Source of the DNA: Allomuricauda sp. TMED12
GTDB lineage: Bacteria > Bacteroidota > Bacteroidia > Flavobacteriales > Flavobacteriaceae
Direction of reading: 5' to 3'
Assembly (NCBI GenBank): GCA_002167435.2
Contig: NHBR02000119.1
Location: 1-64,000, forward strand
Length of the DNA: 64,000 bases
Position 1 is the first letter of the stretch; every line of letters starts with the position of its first letter. A program made the translations under genes and the position numbers. Of the stretch, positions 36,926 through 44,694 are shown piece after piece. The notes below the pieces were generated by a model that was not told where the DNA came from, did not search any database, and worked only from the letters and a program-made list of their open reading frames with translations.

Positions 36926-37507
36926 TTACAAATTTTTCAGCGCCAGTTTAATAATGTTCTCTACGCTTAGTGAAGTATCTTGGGAAAGTACCTTGTCAAC
37001 CACCTTTTCAGATTGCTTTCTGGTAAAACCAAGAACCTCTAATGCAGATAACGCTTCTTCTTTATTTGTATTGTTTGATTGCTGTGAAACTTCGCCTATG
37101 TCGTAGACTTTTAAAATCTTGTCCTTTAAATCCAAGATAACGCGCTGGGCGGTCTTAGCTCCAATGCCTTTTACAGACTGAATTGTTGGGACATCACCAT
37201 TGGCAATGGCATCCCTAACATCGAATGGAGACAAAGAGGACAACATAGTGCGCGCCGTGCTAGCACCAACACCCGAAACCGATATTAATAATCGGAAAAC
37301 TTCTCGCTCCGATTTTTCCGCAAAACCAAATAGCGTATGGGAGTCTTCCTTGACCAGTAAATCTGTATAAATGAAAATGTTTTCCTCATCAGAAAGCAAG
37401 GAAAAAGTGTGCAGGGAAATATTTAAAAAGTACCCCACCCCATTGCATTCTACAATGGCATATGTTGGGTTTTTCTCAACAAGTTTTCCTCTTAAATGGG
37501 TAATCAT
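36926..37507 (-). CDS. ruvA: Holliday junction DNA helicase subunit RuvA
   Basis: A 193-residue tetramerising protein that binds Holliday junctions and loads RuvB. An OB-fold domain (MITHLRGKLVEKNPTYAIVE) comes first, then two helix-hairpin-helix motifs (SVSGVGASTARTML and SVKGIGAKTAQRVILDLK), and a C-terminal RuvB-binding domain (SALEVLGFTRKQ). ruvB is encoded separately about 8.5 kb away at 46016-47038. The gene lies between maeB and sprA on the minus strand with gaps of 17 and 5 bases. Confidence 0.97.
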   Translation of the reverse strand: MITHLRGKLVEKNPTYAIVECNGVGYFLNISLHTFSLLSDEENIFIYTDLLVKEDSHTLFGFAEKSEREVFRLLISVSGVGASTARTMLSSLSPFDVRDAIANGDVPTIQSVKGIGAKTAQRVILDLKDKILKVYDIGEVSQQSNNTNKEEALSALEVLGFTRKQSEKVVDKVLSQDTSLSVENIIKLALKNL

Positions 37508-37524
37508 TAATTATAGGTTTTTCG

Positions 37525-39822
37525 TTACTCCCCTTGCATTTTTGCTTTCTTTCTTTTTTCTCGTTCTTGAGCATCAATTACTGCAACAGCAGCCATGTTA
37601 ACCATTTCGTCTACACTGGCACCCAATTGCAAAATATGGGCAGCACGGGTAAGACCAACCATAATTGGTCCAATGGAATCCGCATTGTTCAGGCCTTTCA
37701 GCAATTTATAAGTAATATTGGCTGATTCCAAGTTAGGAAAAACTAAGGTGTTGACCTTTTTACCTGATATTTTGGAAAACGGGAAGTTGTTATTACTCAA
37801 CTCGGGATCTAGAGCAAAATCGGTTTGAATCTCTCCATCTACGACGAGGTCAGGATTTCTATCGTGTAGAATCTTAACGGCCTCTCTCACCTTTTGTGCA
37901 TTGGGATGACTTGATGATCCAAAGTTAGCATAAGAAAGAAGTGCCATAACGGGCTTAAAACCAAAGGTTTTAGCCACATTAGCCGTCATCTGGGCGATCT
38001 CTGCCAGTTCTTCAGCATTGGGATCTATATTAATCGAGGTATCCGCTAAAAACAATGGTCCACGATCTGTGATCATGATATTTACAGTACTGGCATTTTG
38101 TACATTTTTAGCTCTACCCAATACTTCGAATACGGGTCGCAGTACTTTTGGATAAGCCCTGGAATAACCGGATATCATACCATCTGCATCTCCTTCCTTG
38201 AGCATCATGGCCCCAAAATAATTGCGCTTGCCCATGTTGACCCGAGCGCTGTATTTTGTTTCCCCTTTTCGTTTTCTTAATTCCCATAGCTTAAGTGCAT
38301 ATGTAGCCCTCATTTCCTTAAATTCATCCGAACGAGGATCTATGATTGGAACTTCAGCATCGAATTCGAGTTCCTTTTTTAAATTCTGAATAGTTTCCTT
38401 GTTACCAAGGAGAATGGGGTTGGCAATACCTTCATCATGGACAATTTGAGCCGCTTTCATTACATCCAACAACTCTGCTTCTGCAAAAACAATACGCTTA
38501 GGGTTCACTTTTGCCCTATTGTGCAACAACCTAACAACTTTATTGTCATTGCCGGACCTTTGATAGAGTTCCTCTTCATATTTCTCCCAATCTTGGATAG
38601 GTAATCGAGCTACTCCGCTTTCCATAGCTGCTTTGGCAACTGCGGGCGGGATTTTAGTGATCAGTCGGGGATCAAAAGGTTTGGGAATAATATAATTTTT
38701 CCCAAAAGTCAACCTTGTGGCATCGTAGGCTATATTAACCTGCTCTGGAACAGGCTCACGAGTAAGGTCTGCCAATGCCAAAACGGCGGCTTTCTTCATT
38801 TCCTCATTGATCTTGGTTGCCCTAACATCGAGCGCACCTCTAAAAATGAACGGAAAGCCCAGTACATTGTTAACTTGATTAGGATGGTCGGAACGACCGG
38901 TCGCCATAATTATATCCTTTCTTGTCTTACAGGCCAAACTGTACTCAATCTCTGGATCAGGGTTGGCCATAGCAAAGACAATCGGGTTTTCCGCCATGGA
39001 TTTCAGCATTTCCGGAGAAACAATATCCGCAATGGAAAGTCCGATAAACACATCGGAATCCTTCATGGCCTCTTCCAAAGTGTCAATTTTTCTATTGGTG
39101 GCAAATTCTTTCTTTTGGGAACTAAGATTGTCCCTGTCGTTTCGGATAACACCTTTACTATCCAACATCACAATGTTTTCGGCCTTTGCCCCGAAAGATT
39201 TATATAATCGAGTGCACGAAACTGCTGCCGCTCCGGCACCACTCACTACTATTTTGACCTCTTCTATTTTTTTTTCTGTAATCTCCAACGCATTCAGCAA
39301 AGCTGCCGCTGAGATAATGGCCGTCCCATGCTGATCATCGTGCATTACCGGAATGTCGAGTTCTTCCTTTAATCTGCGTTCTATCTCGAATGCTTCGGGA
39401 GCTTTGATATCCTCAAGGTTAATACCTCCAAATGTTGGTGCAATAGCCTTAACGGTTTCTACAAACTTATCCACATCGGTGGTATCTAGTTCAATATCAA
39501 TGCCATCGATATCGGAAAAAATCTTAAAGAGTAAACTTTTACCTTCCATTACAGGCTTTGAGGCTTCAGGACCAATATTTCCTAAGCCCAAAACTGCGGT
39601 TCCATTGGAAATTACTGCAACAATATTCCCTTTTGCGGTATACTTGTATACATCGTCCTTGTTCTTTTCGATTTCCAGACAGGGTTCTGCAACACCAGGG
39701 GAATATGCCAATGCTAAATCCCTTTGTGTGGAATAAGGTTTCGTTGGAACAATCTTTATTTTTCCTGGTTGTGGCTTTGCGTGATATAGTAGCGCTTCAC
39801 GCCTCTGCTTTTCTTTGCTCAT
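37525..39822 (-). CDS. maeB: NADP-dependent malic enzyme with phosphotransacetylase-like domain
   Basis: A 765-residue two-domain enzyme that decarboxylates malate to pyruvate, producing NADPH. The malic enzyme domain (about 1-420) has YSPGVAEPC, GLGNIGPEASKPVMEGKSLLF, the MHDDQHGTA region and a nucleotide-binding site VSGAGAAAVSCTR. The C-terminal phosphotransacetylase-like domain (about 430-765) has RIVFAEAE and ISGYSRAYPKVLRP; in related proteins it acts in regulation or oligomerisation rather than catalysis. An extended dyad (39850-39878) lies 28 bases upstream of the start and may regulate it. Confidence 0.95.
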   Translation of the reverse strand: MSKEKQRREALLYHAKPQPGKIKIVPTKPYSTQRDLALAYSPGVAEPCLEIEKNKDDVYKYTAKGNIVAVISNGTAVLGLGNIGPEASKPVMEGKSLLFKIFSDIDGIDIELDTTDVDKFVETVKAIAPTFGGINLEDIKAPEAFEIERRLKEELDIPVMHDDQHGTAIISAAALLNALEITEKKIEEVKIVVSGAGAAAVSCTRLYKSFGAKAENIVMLDSKGVIRNDRDNLSSQKKEFATNRKIDTLEEAMKDSDVFIGLSIADIVSPEMLKSMAENPIVFAMANPDPEIEYSLACKTRKDIIMATGRSDHPNQVNNVLGFPFIFRGALDVRATKINEEMKKAAVLALADLTREPVPEQVNIAYDATRLTFGKNYIIPKPFDPRLITKIPPAVAKAAMESGVARLPIQDWEKYEEELYQRSGNDNKVVRLLHNRAKVNPKRIVFAEAELLDVMKAAQIVHDEGIANPILLGNKETIQNLKKELEFDAEVPIIDPRSDEFKEMRATYALKLWELRKRKGETKYSARVNMGKRNYFGAMMLKEGDADGMISGYSRAYPKVLRPVFEVLGRAKNVQNASTVNIMITDRGPLFLADTSINIDPNAEELAEIAQMTANVAKTFGFKPVMALLSYANFGSSSHPNAQKVREAVKILHDRNPDLVVDGEIQTDFALDPELSNNNFPFSKISGKKVNTLVFPNLESANITYKLLKGLNNADSIGPIMVGLTRAAHILQLGASVDEMVNMAAVAVIDAQEREKRKKAKMQGE

Positions 39823-39849
39823 ATCGTCGAAAATGAATTGGTAAAGTTA

Positions 39850-39878
39850 GGATATTCCAAGCTTTTATTGGAAAATCC
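39850..39878. promoter_or_regulatory. Extended dyad upstream of maeB
   Basis: GGATATTCCAA (39850-39860) and TTGGAAAATCC (39868-39878) pair at 10 of 11 positions around a 7-base centre. It has no T-run suited to termination of a neighbouring gene, so an operator or leader hairpin for maeB is more likely. Confidence 0.4.
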
Positions 39879-39946
39879 GAAGAATCAATTTCTACTAAAA
39901 TAAAAACCAAAAAGGTTTGCACCCAATGTAACTTCCGTGGAACTGA

Positions 39947-41272
39947 TTAAGAGTCCAATGGATACTCTTCCTTCGCTTTTGATACATTGAGACGCATGGC
40001 CAAAATAGCAGCGATAACGAAAAATACGGCAGCAAACAACATGGCATTCACCGAATTACCCCCAAGAAGGTTTTTGAAAATAGGACCAAATGTCAGTGTC
40101 TCAATTCCCATGGGAATCACGATCATCATATTCAATATCCCCATGTACACGCCCCTTCTTTCCTGCGGAACCACTTTTGACACCATACTGTACGGGATAC
40201 CCATCATCGCGGCCCATCCTATACCGAACAATACCATGGGAAACAAAACGTAAACCGGGTCTTGAATATAGGGAATGGCAAAAAGAGCCACCGCAGTACC
40301 CAATAAGCTTAAAGCATAAACTTTTTTACCGCCAAATCGAAGTGTCAACGGAACAAGTACCAGAGCAACAACGGCTGTAACCACGTTGTAGGTCGTGCTC
40401 ATTTTCGCAGCTTGAGCAGCTGCTTCGGAAGTATCATATCCAAGAGAAACCCTAAACAAAGGGGTAATAAACTGCCAGTATACAAAAAGTGCATACCATT
40501 GGAATAAATACACAGCGGACAACTTCCACATAAATTTGGGCATCTCCTTAACTGCATGGCTAATTTCCACAAAAGGCACCTTAAATCTTTCGACAAAGGG
40601 AAGTGCTTTATGTTTATTGATTTCCGCCAACTCCTCATCGGTTGGAGGTATTTCTGGTGTTTTTAAAACCGACCATAAAATAGTGGCTATGGAAAGAAAC
40701 GACCCGATAAAAAAGGAATAATACAACCATTTGGGAACCGCTCCTTCAACTTCCTGTCCACCTCCGAACCAATCCTGAAATAAAAATATGGAGGCGTTGG
40801 CCAAAAGAATACCGGCACCCACAAAAAGACTTTGCATTTGATATCCTATACTGAATTGTGATTCGGGAAGCTTATCCCCTACAAATGCCCTGTAGGGTTC
40901 CATGGCCATATTGTTCCCCACATCCAAAATCCACAATAAACCTACTGCGAACCATAATGCCGGACTCAAAGGAAAAGCAAATAAGCACAAACTTCCCATT
41001 AAGGCCCCTATTAAAAAGAAGGGTTTTCGCCTTCCCCAACGCGGAGACCATGTTTTATCTGAAATTGCACCGATTATGGGTTGCACAATCAACCCGGTTA
41101 TGGGGCCAGCTATGTTTAAAATTGGAAGTATTTCTTCCTTGGCACCCAAAAAAAGAAAAATTGGGTTTATGGCACTTTGTTGAAGCCCAAAACTGTATTG
41201 GATCCCAAGAAATCCAACATTCATATTAAAAATTTGCCAAAAGCTTAATTTGGGTTTTTTGATTTTAATCAT
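39947..41272 (-). CDS. MFS transporter, SLC45/sugar type
   Basis: A 441-residue 12-helix transporter. The N-terminal part has NVGFLGIQYSFGLQQS and the loop signature SPRWGRRKPFFLIG; similar RxGRRxP motifs define the SLC45/GPH-like branch that moves disaccharides such as maltose or sucrose with protons or cations. The short interhelix loop carries NNMAMEPYRAF. No carbohydrate-active enzyme gene is adjacent, so the substrate is inferred from family only. It lies between queG and maeB, with gaps of 128 and 124 bases; no firm promoter was found. Confidence 0.85.
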   Translation of the reverse strand: MIKIKKPKLSFWQIFNMNVGFLGIQYSFGLQQSAINPIFLFLGAKEEILPILNIAGPITGLIVQPIIGAISDKTWSPRWGRRKPFFLIGALMGSLCLFAFPLSPALWFAVGLLWILDVGNNMAMEPYRAFVGDKLPESQFSIGYQMQSLFVGAGILLANASIFLFQDWFGGGQEVEGAVPKWLYYSFFIGSFLSIATILWSVLKTPEIPPTDEELAEINKHKALPFVERFKVPFVEISHAVKEMPKFMWKLSAVYLFQWYALFVYWQFITPLFRVSLGYDTSEAAAQAAKMSTTYNVVTAVVALVLVPLTLRFGGKKVYALSLLGTAVALFAIPYIQDPVYVLFPMVLFGIGWAAMMGIPYSMVSKVVPQERRGVYMGILNMMIVIPMGIETLTFGPIFKNLLGGNSVNAMLFAAVFFVIAAILAMRLNVSKAKEEYPLDS

Positions 41273-41400
41273 CCTGTTTGTTTAGCTAGTCATCAATATA
41301 GTCCTTGAAAAAATATGATTCTTACAAGAATATTGCTCAATATAATGTTTTTTCTCCTTGAGTAAAACAATCAGCATGTCCCGAATTCTTGAAAATGAAG

Positions 41401-42324
41401 TTATTTCTTCAAAAAATCGATGTTGCGTTTCAGTCCTGACAGTTTTGTTCTTTTTACTGCAGACTTTTTAAACACTTTTTTAAAAACATCTTCCGTAATT
41501 TCCTCCCAATCTTTTTTTGTGAATGCCAACAATTCTGGATTGGGATTGAAAAGAGGCTCATTATGAGGTTTTGAAAAGCGGTTCCATGGGCATACATCCT
41601 GACATACATCGCAGCCAAACATCCAATCGTCCAGTTTCCCATCAAATTCAGAGGGAATCTCATTCTTGAGTTCAATGGTAAGGTACGAGATGCATTTGCT
41701 TCCATCCACCATGTAAGGTTGCACAATGGCATCGGTTGGGCAAGCATCAATACAAGCAGTACAGGTACCACAATGGTCGGTTACAGGGGAGTCATAATCC
41801 AGCTCCAAGTCAACAATCAGTTCAGCTACAAAGTAAAACGAGCCCACTTGCTGAGTCAATAAGTTACTATGTTTGCCAATCCATCCCAATCCGCTTTTAG
41901 CGGCCCAAGCTTTATCCAGAACAGGTGCCGAATCCACAAATGCCCTTCCGCACACTTCCCCTATTTCCTCTTGAATGAAATGCAGCAAAGTCTTTAGCTT
42001 ATCCTTTATCACAAAGTGATAATCTGTGCCATAGGCGTATTTGGAGATTTTAAAGGAATCCGAGTTCTGTTCCTCAGAGGGAAAATAATTCAACAACAGT
42101 GAAATAACCGATTTGGAACCTTCGACCAATTTTGTAGGATCTAAACGCTTGTCAAAATGGTTCTCCATATACTGCATCTCGCCATGCATGTTTTGGTTAA
42201 GCCACTTTTCCAATCTGGGCGCTTCTTCCTCCAAAAACTCAGCTTTGGAAATACCACACGATAAAAAACCGAGGCGTTTGGCTTCGGTTTTTATAAGTTC
42301 TGTATTTTTTTGAAGAGCATTCAA
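41401..42324 (-). CDS. queG: Epoxyqueuosine reductase
   Basis: Cobalamin- and Fe-S-dependent enzyme that completes queuosine in tRNA. The two 4Fe-4S clusters are marked by [16 protein letters not shown] and [11 protein letters not shown]; the protein ends after a short C-terminal region. There is no in-frame ATG at the N-terminus. The TTG at 42324 gives 307 residues beginning [19 protein letters not shown], matching where relatives start; a TTG at 42363 would add 13 residues. A diverged second copy of this N-terminus at 43496-43546 begins at GTG at the same codon, which supports the TTG at 42324. The cupin gene ends 54 bases upstream on the same strand, so queG may be read from the TetR-controlled cupin promoter. 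Confidence 0.9.
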   Translation of the reverse strand: MNALQKNTELIKTEAKRLGFLSCGISKAEFLEEEAPRLEKWLNQNMHGEMQYMENHFDKRLDPTKLVEGSKSVISLLLNYFPSEEQNSDSFKISKYAYGTDYHFVIKDKLKTLLHFIQEEIGEVCGRAFVDSAPVLDKAWAAKSGLGWIGKHSNLLTQQVGSFYFVAELIVDLELDYDSPVTDHCGTCTACIDACPTDAIVQPYMVDGSKCISYLTIELKNEIPSEFDGKLDDWMFGCDVCQDVCPWNRFSKPHNEPLFNPNPELLAFTKKDWEEITEDVFKKVFKKSAVKRTKLSGLKRNIDFLKK

Positions 42325-42378
42325 TATGGGTGCTTCGTAAAATATTGATATGCCAAGATACAAAAGAGAAAATCATTA

Positions 42379-42819
42379 TTACCGTGGCGGCGGAATGGCC
42401 ATATCAAAATCCGATGCCATAGCTAGAACCTTTTGAATAATTTCAGGCTCCACGGATTTCATAATTGCGTTGTCCTCACTTGCCGGCACCCCAAAAGTTT
42501 CAAAAAACTTGTAAAACCCTTTAGGGCTGTGAATATTTACCCAAGTACAATTAGAATTTGTTTTGTTACTGAATGTATGCAAGGTTCCCGGTGGAATATC
42601 TACAGATTCCCCCTCCTTGCATATGAAGGTTTCTCCATTTATAAAAAATTCCAGTTCCCCTTCCATAACCATAAAAGCTTCTTTGTATTCGCTATGCGAA
42701 TGTGGAGGCGGACCTTGCACTCCAGCCGGAGTTTCGCAGAGAACTAAATCATAATCACCTGTAGTAGGGTGAAATGTTATCTTATGGCCCAAGACCCATT
42801 TTGAAGTATTGTTTTTCAT
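42379..42819 (-). CDS. Cupin-domain protein under TetR control
   Basis: A 146-residue single-domain cupin. The two metal-binding motifs are visible: HSHSEYKEAFMVMEGELEFF (about residues 40-60), and a second around SVDIPPGTLHTF. The substrate is unknown; small cupins serve as isomerases, dioxygenases or sensors. The ATG at 42819 is chosen, since the upstream ATG at 42846 lies inside the -7 promoter box. The gene is divergent from tetR, sharing a 72-base spacer with two matching dyads, so it is the most likely target of that repressor. No terminator is visible before queG. Confidence 0.85.
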   Translation of the reverse strand: MKNNTSKWVLGHKITFHPTTGDYDLVLCETPAGVQGPPPHSHSEYKEAFMVMEGELEFFINGETFICKEGESVDIPPGTLHTFSNKTNSNCTWVNIHSPKGFYKFFETFGVPASEDNAIMKSVEPEIIQKVLAMASDFDMAIPPPR

Positions 42820-42822
42820 TTC

Positions 42823-42840
42823 ATGAGATTTTTGTCTCAC
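42823..42840. promoter_or_regulatory. TetR-type operator O1
   Basis: ATGAGA-TTTTTG-TCTCAC is an 18-base dyad with one mismatch. It starts at the last base of the cupin -7 box, covers the presumed transcription start and ends four bases before the cupin ATG, where a bound repressor would block initiation. It matches O2 at 16 of 18 positions. Confidence 0.7.
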
Positions 42841-42871
42841 AAACATACCTGTTAATTTCTTTAAATCAAAA
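42840..42871 (-). promoter_or_regulatory. Promoter of the cupin gene
   Basis: On the minus strand TTTTG (42871-42867), a 19-base spacer and TATGTTTG (42847-42840) give an excellent match to the Bacteroidota promoter. Operator O1 abuts and overlaps its -7 box by one base. Confidence 0.7.
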
Positions 42872-42875
42872 TTTT

Positions 42876-42893
42876 ATGAGATATTTGTCTCAT
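42876..42893. promoter_or_regulatory. TetR-type operator O2
   Basis: ATGAGA-TATTTG-TCTCAT has perfect 6-base arms. It overlaps the first two bases of the tetR start codon (42892), suggesting autorepression. Its centre is 53 bases from the centre of O1, about five helical turns. A GATATTTG one base off the -7 consensus lies inside it. Confidence 0.7.
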
Positions 42894-43488
42894 GAAAAAT
42901 GAGCATATCAAATCTGGACGCAAAAAACAGAAACAAAATACAAGAGATAAAATTCTAGAGGCCACTCGAAAATTACTGGAGAAAAAAGAGCCTTTATCCA
43001 TGGAAAAAATTGCACAGCATGCTGAAATTTCCAGAGCCACCATTTACCGGTACTACACCAATACCGATTCCATCTCTATGGATCTATTGCTCCAACTTAA
43101 CGTACCAGATACCAGTACCATTTTTGACCAAAACAAAGCAACTGCTCCCAGCGAGGCCATTTTAAGTATTCAAAAGGCCTATTTGGATTTTAGTTTTAAA
43201 AATGAACAAACTTCAAGAAAATTCTTGGCTGCCGTACTTTCCTCCACCAATTCCAAAATGAAGCGTGGACAAAATCGGATAACAACGCTTCGGAATTATT
43301 TTGAGGGCCATCAGACCTCGTTAACTGAGGAGGAAAAGGAAAAATTAATCCATGTCTCGGTACTTTTAATGGGTATAGAATCCGTAATTACCGCTAAAGA
43401 TGTTTGCGGGCTTGACGACGAAACAGCTGCCGCCTCGATTACATGGGGATTAGAAATGATTTTGAAAGGTTGTAACCTCAAAGATTAA
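42892..43488 (+). CDS. TetR/AcrR family transcriptional regulator
   Basis: A 198-residue repressor. The N-terminal helix-turn-helix (about residues 19-62) reads RDKILEATRKLLEK, then MEKIAQHAEISRATIYRYYTN, the standard TetR pattern; a lysine-rich tail of about 18 residues precedes it. The C-terminal ligand-binding domain is diverged, with no ligand identifiable. Two copies of a TGAGA-N6-TCTCA dyad lie in the spacer with the divergent cupin gene, one on its own start codon, so it probably represses both genes. The stop is followed after six bases by a hairpin that is part of a queG fragment. Confidence 0.93.
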   Translation: MKNEHIKSGRKKQKQNTRDKILEATRKLLEKKEPLSMEKIAQHAEISRATIYRYYTNTDSISMDLLLQLNVPDTSTIFDQNKATAPSEAILSIQKAYLDFSFKNEQTSRKFLAAVLSSTNSKMKRGQNRITTLRNYFEGHQTSLTEEEKEKLIHVSVLLMGIESVITAKDVCGLDDETAAASITWGLEMILKGCNLKD

Positions 43489-43494
43489 AAAAAA

Positions 43495-43517
43495 CGAGGC
43501 GTTTGGCCTCGGTTTTT
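43495..43517 (+). terminator. Terminator of tetR formed by a queG fragment
   Basis: CGAGGC (43495-43500), loop GTTTG, GCCTCG (43506-43511) followed by a T run (43513-43517). The same bases encode the TEAKRL part of a truncated queG start on the other strand. The intact queG gene has the matching hairpin in its coding region. Confidence 0.65.
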
Positions 43518-43546
43518 ATCAACTGCGTATTTTTTTCGGCATTCAC
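43496..43546 (-). pseudogene. Truncated second copy of the queG 5' end
   Basis: The minus strand from GTG at 43546 reads [17 protein letters not shown], then runs into the tetR end. The intact queG begins [19 protein letters not shown]: 14 of 17 residues match with one 3-base indel, and DNA identity is roughly 80% over about 50 bases. Similarity stops at the start codon on one side and at the tetR stop on the other. It is too long and too in-frame to be chance. It suggests that the cupin-tetR pair entered at the head of queG, leaving or bringing a second queG start. Confidence 0.8.
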
Positions 43547-43589
43547 GCCATAATGTTAACCCATAATTTTTCGATTTTTAGCATATGGG

Positions 43590-44000
43590 CTATTGGGCTT
43601 CTTTGATATAGCCCCAGCCTTCTTTTTGTTTCATGATGATTTCATAAATACCATCGGGTACAGAACCTACTCCGGGAATAAGGTTGTCCATCGTCATTTT
43701 ATGCCTTTTCATGGTCTGTTCGCAAATCACTATGTCCACATTGTTCCTTTTAACAATATCTGTCAAAGTTTCTCCGGCTACGGATGATTTCCTGTCTACC
43801 ATTTTATAGGCTCCGCTATATATCACTAATTCAAACTCCGATTGCGGATAGGCTTCGGCCATCAATCTTAAATGTTTGGCTGCTGTCCTATGTACATCGG
43901 GATTGCTGCTAGTTACATCAAATACTACTTTGATGGGTTCGGTTTGTGCCAGCATAATACCTGACACCATCAACATAAATAACACGATTAGTTTTTTCAT
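43590..44000 (-). CDS. Exported DsrE-like protein
   Basis: A 136-residue protein with a signal peptide (MKKLIVLFMLMVSGIMLAQ) from the ATG at 44000; the longer start at 44036 would put 12 residues in front and overlap the upstream gene. The mature part has DsrE/TusD-like layout: KVVFDVTSSNPDVHRTAAKH, FELVIYSGA, then DIVICEQTMKRHKM with one Cys, ending GVGSVPDGIYEIIMKQKEGW and GYIKEA. DsrE-family proteins carry sulfur as persulfide on a Cys; this Cys is at the usual place. It is the last gene of a three-gene operon with a Tat-exported DsrE-like protein and a TsdA-like cytochrome. Confidence 0.78.
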   Translation of the reverse strand: MKKLIVLFMLMVSGIMLAQTEPIKVVFDVTSSNPDVHRTAAKHLRLMAEAYPQSEFELVIYSGAYKMVDRKSSVAGETLTDIVKRNNVDIVICEQTMKRHKMTMDNLIPGVGSVPDGIYEIIMKQKEGWGYIKEAQ

Positions 44001-44008
44001 TTTTTCTG

Positions 44009-44683
44009 TTATTCTCCTGCAAAAATGTAACCACATCCTTCTTCTTGTGCCCTACCTAAGGCCCACACTCCAGAGGGCACTAACTGAATTCCGGGCAGTA
44101 CGGCATCTTTCCATTCTTCGTAAACTTCAGTTGGATCCTGTCCCATTTGTTGGGCAACTGCACCACTGTAGACATTCAGCGCCAGATTACAAACGCAGAA
44201 CATGGCACCTCTACTTTGCATGTCTTTAATCCCTTGAATCATTGGAAGCGGAAAATCGCCTTCTTGTGGCTCGTAAAATGGATTACGATCATACGGGGTT
44301 CCATCTGCTTTTTTAACGTGGAACATTTCACCCAAGGGATACTTTTTCCAAAGGTCGTCGTGCAATGCAAAGGGAATTGCGTCATGTCGAAGTACGGTCA
44401 TTGCCGTAATTTGATCATCCGAAGAACCCATTTCGTTGTTGGATAGATAGTATGCCCAGTTCCAAATTATTGGAAATCCTTTGTGCGGATAATTCCCATC
44501 ATAAACCACCCTATGCTTTCCCTTTATTGTTTTCATCCAGGACTCGGCATCGCCCATTTCTAAATCTGTAAAATCGGTCATTCCTGCAAATACAGGGTTT
44601 GTCAAAGCCGATAATGTGGATGCAGTGGCACCGAGCATCATCGCTCCCATAAAATTCCGTCTTGATTTTGTTGTTGTTCTCAT
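44009..44683 (-). CDS. Tat-exported DsrE-like protein
   Basis: A 224-residue protein with a twin-arginine signal (KSRRNFMGAMMLGATAS) and cleavage near NPVFA. The C-terminal part follows the same pattern as the small DsrE-like neighbour: RGAMFCVCNLALNV, then GIQLVPSGVWALGRAQEEGC and GYIFAGE. The CVC is where the neighbour has its single Cys. Tat export implies folding, perhaps with a cofactor or bound partner, before secretion. It lies eight bases before the small DsrE gene and 11 after the TsdA-like gene. A role in periplasmic sulfur handling is inferred. Confidence 0.75.
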   Translation of the reverse strand: MRTTTKSRRNFMGAMMLGATASTLSALTNPVFAGMTDFTDLEMGDAESWMKTIKGKHRVVYDGNYPHKGFPIIWNWAYYLSNNEMGSSDDQITAMTVLRHDAIPFALHDDLWKKYPLGEMFHVKKADGTPYDRNPFYEPQEGDFPLPMIQGIKDMQSRGAMFCVCNLALNVYSGAVAQQMGQDPTEVYEEWKDAVLPGIQLVPSGVWALGRAQEEGCGYIFAGE

Positions 44684-44694
44684 TGTGATTGTGT

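Noticed and set aside
39904-39918. AAACC/GGTTT hairpin with T run after the MFS gene as a terminator
   Set aside because: The stem is only 5 bp and A/T rich; too weak to call.
42264-42296. Hairpin with T runs inside the queG coding region, looking like a terminator
   Set aside because: It is the coding sequence for KTEAKRLGF in the intact gene. A functional terminator there would cut queG; the same hairpin works plausibly only in the truncated copy after tetR.
42819-42846. Cupin start at 42846 giving nine more residues
   Set aside because: The extra codons overlap the TATGTTTG promoter box and operator O1, so transcription would begin inside or after them.
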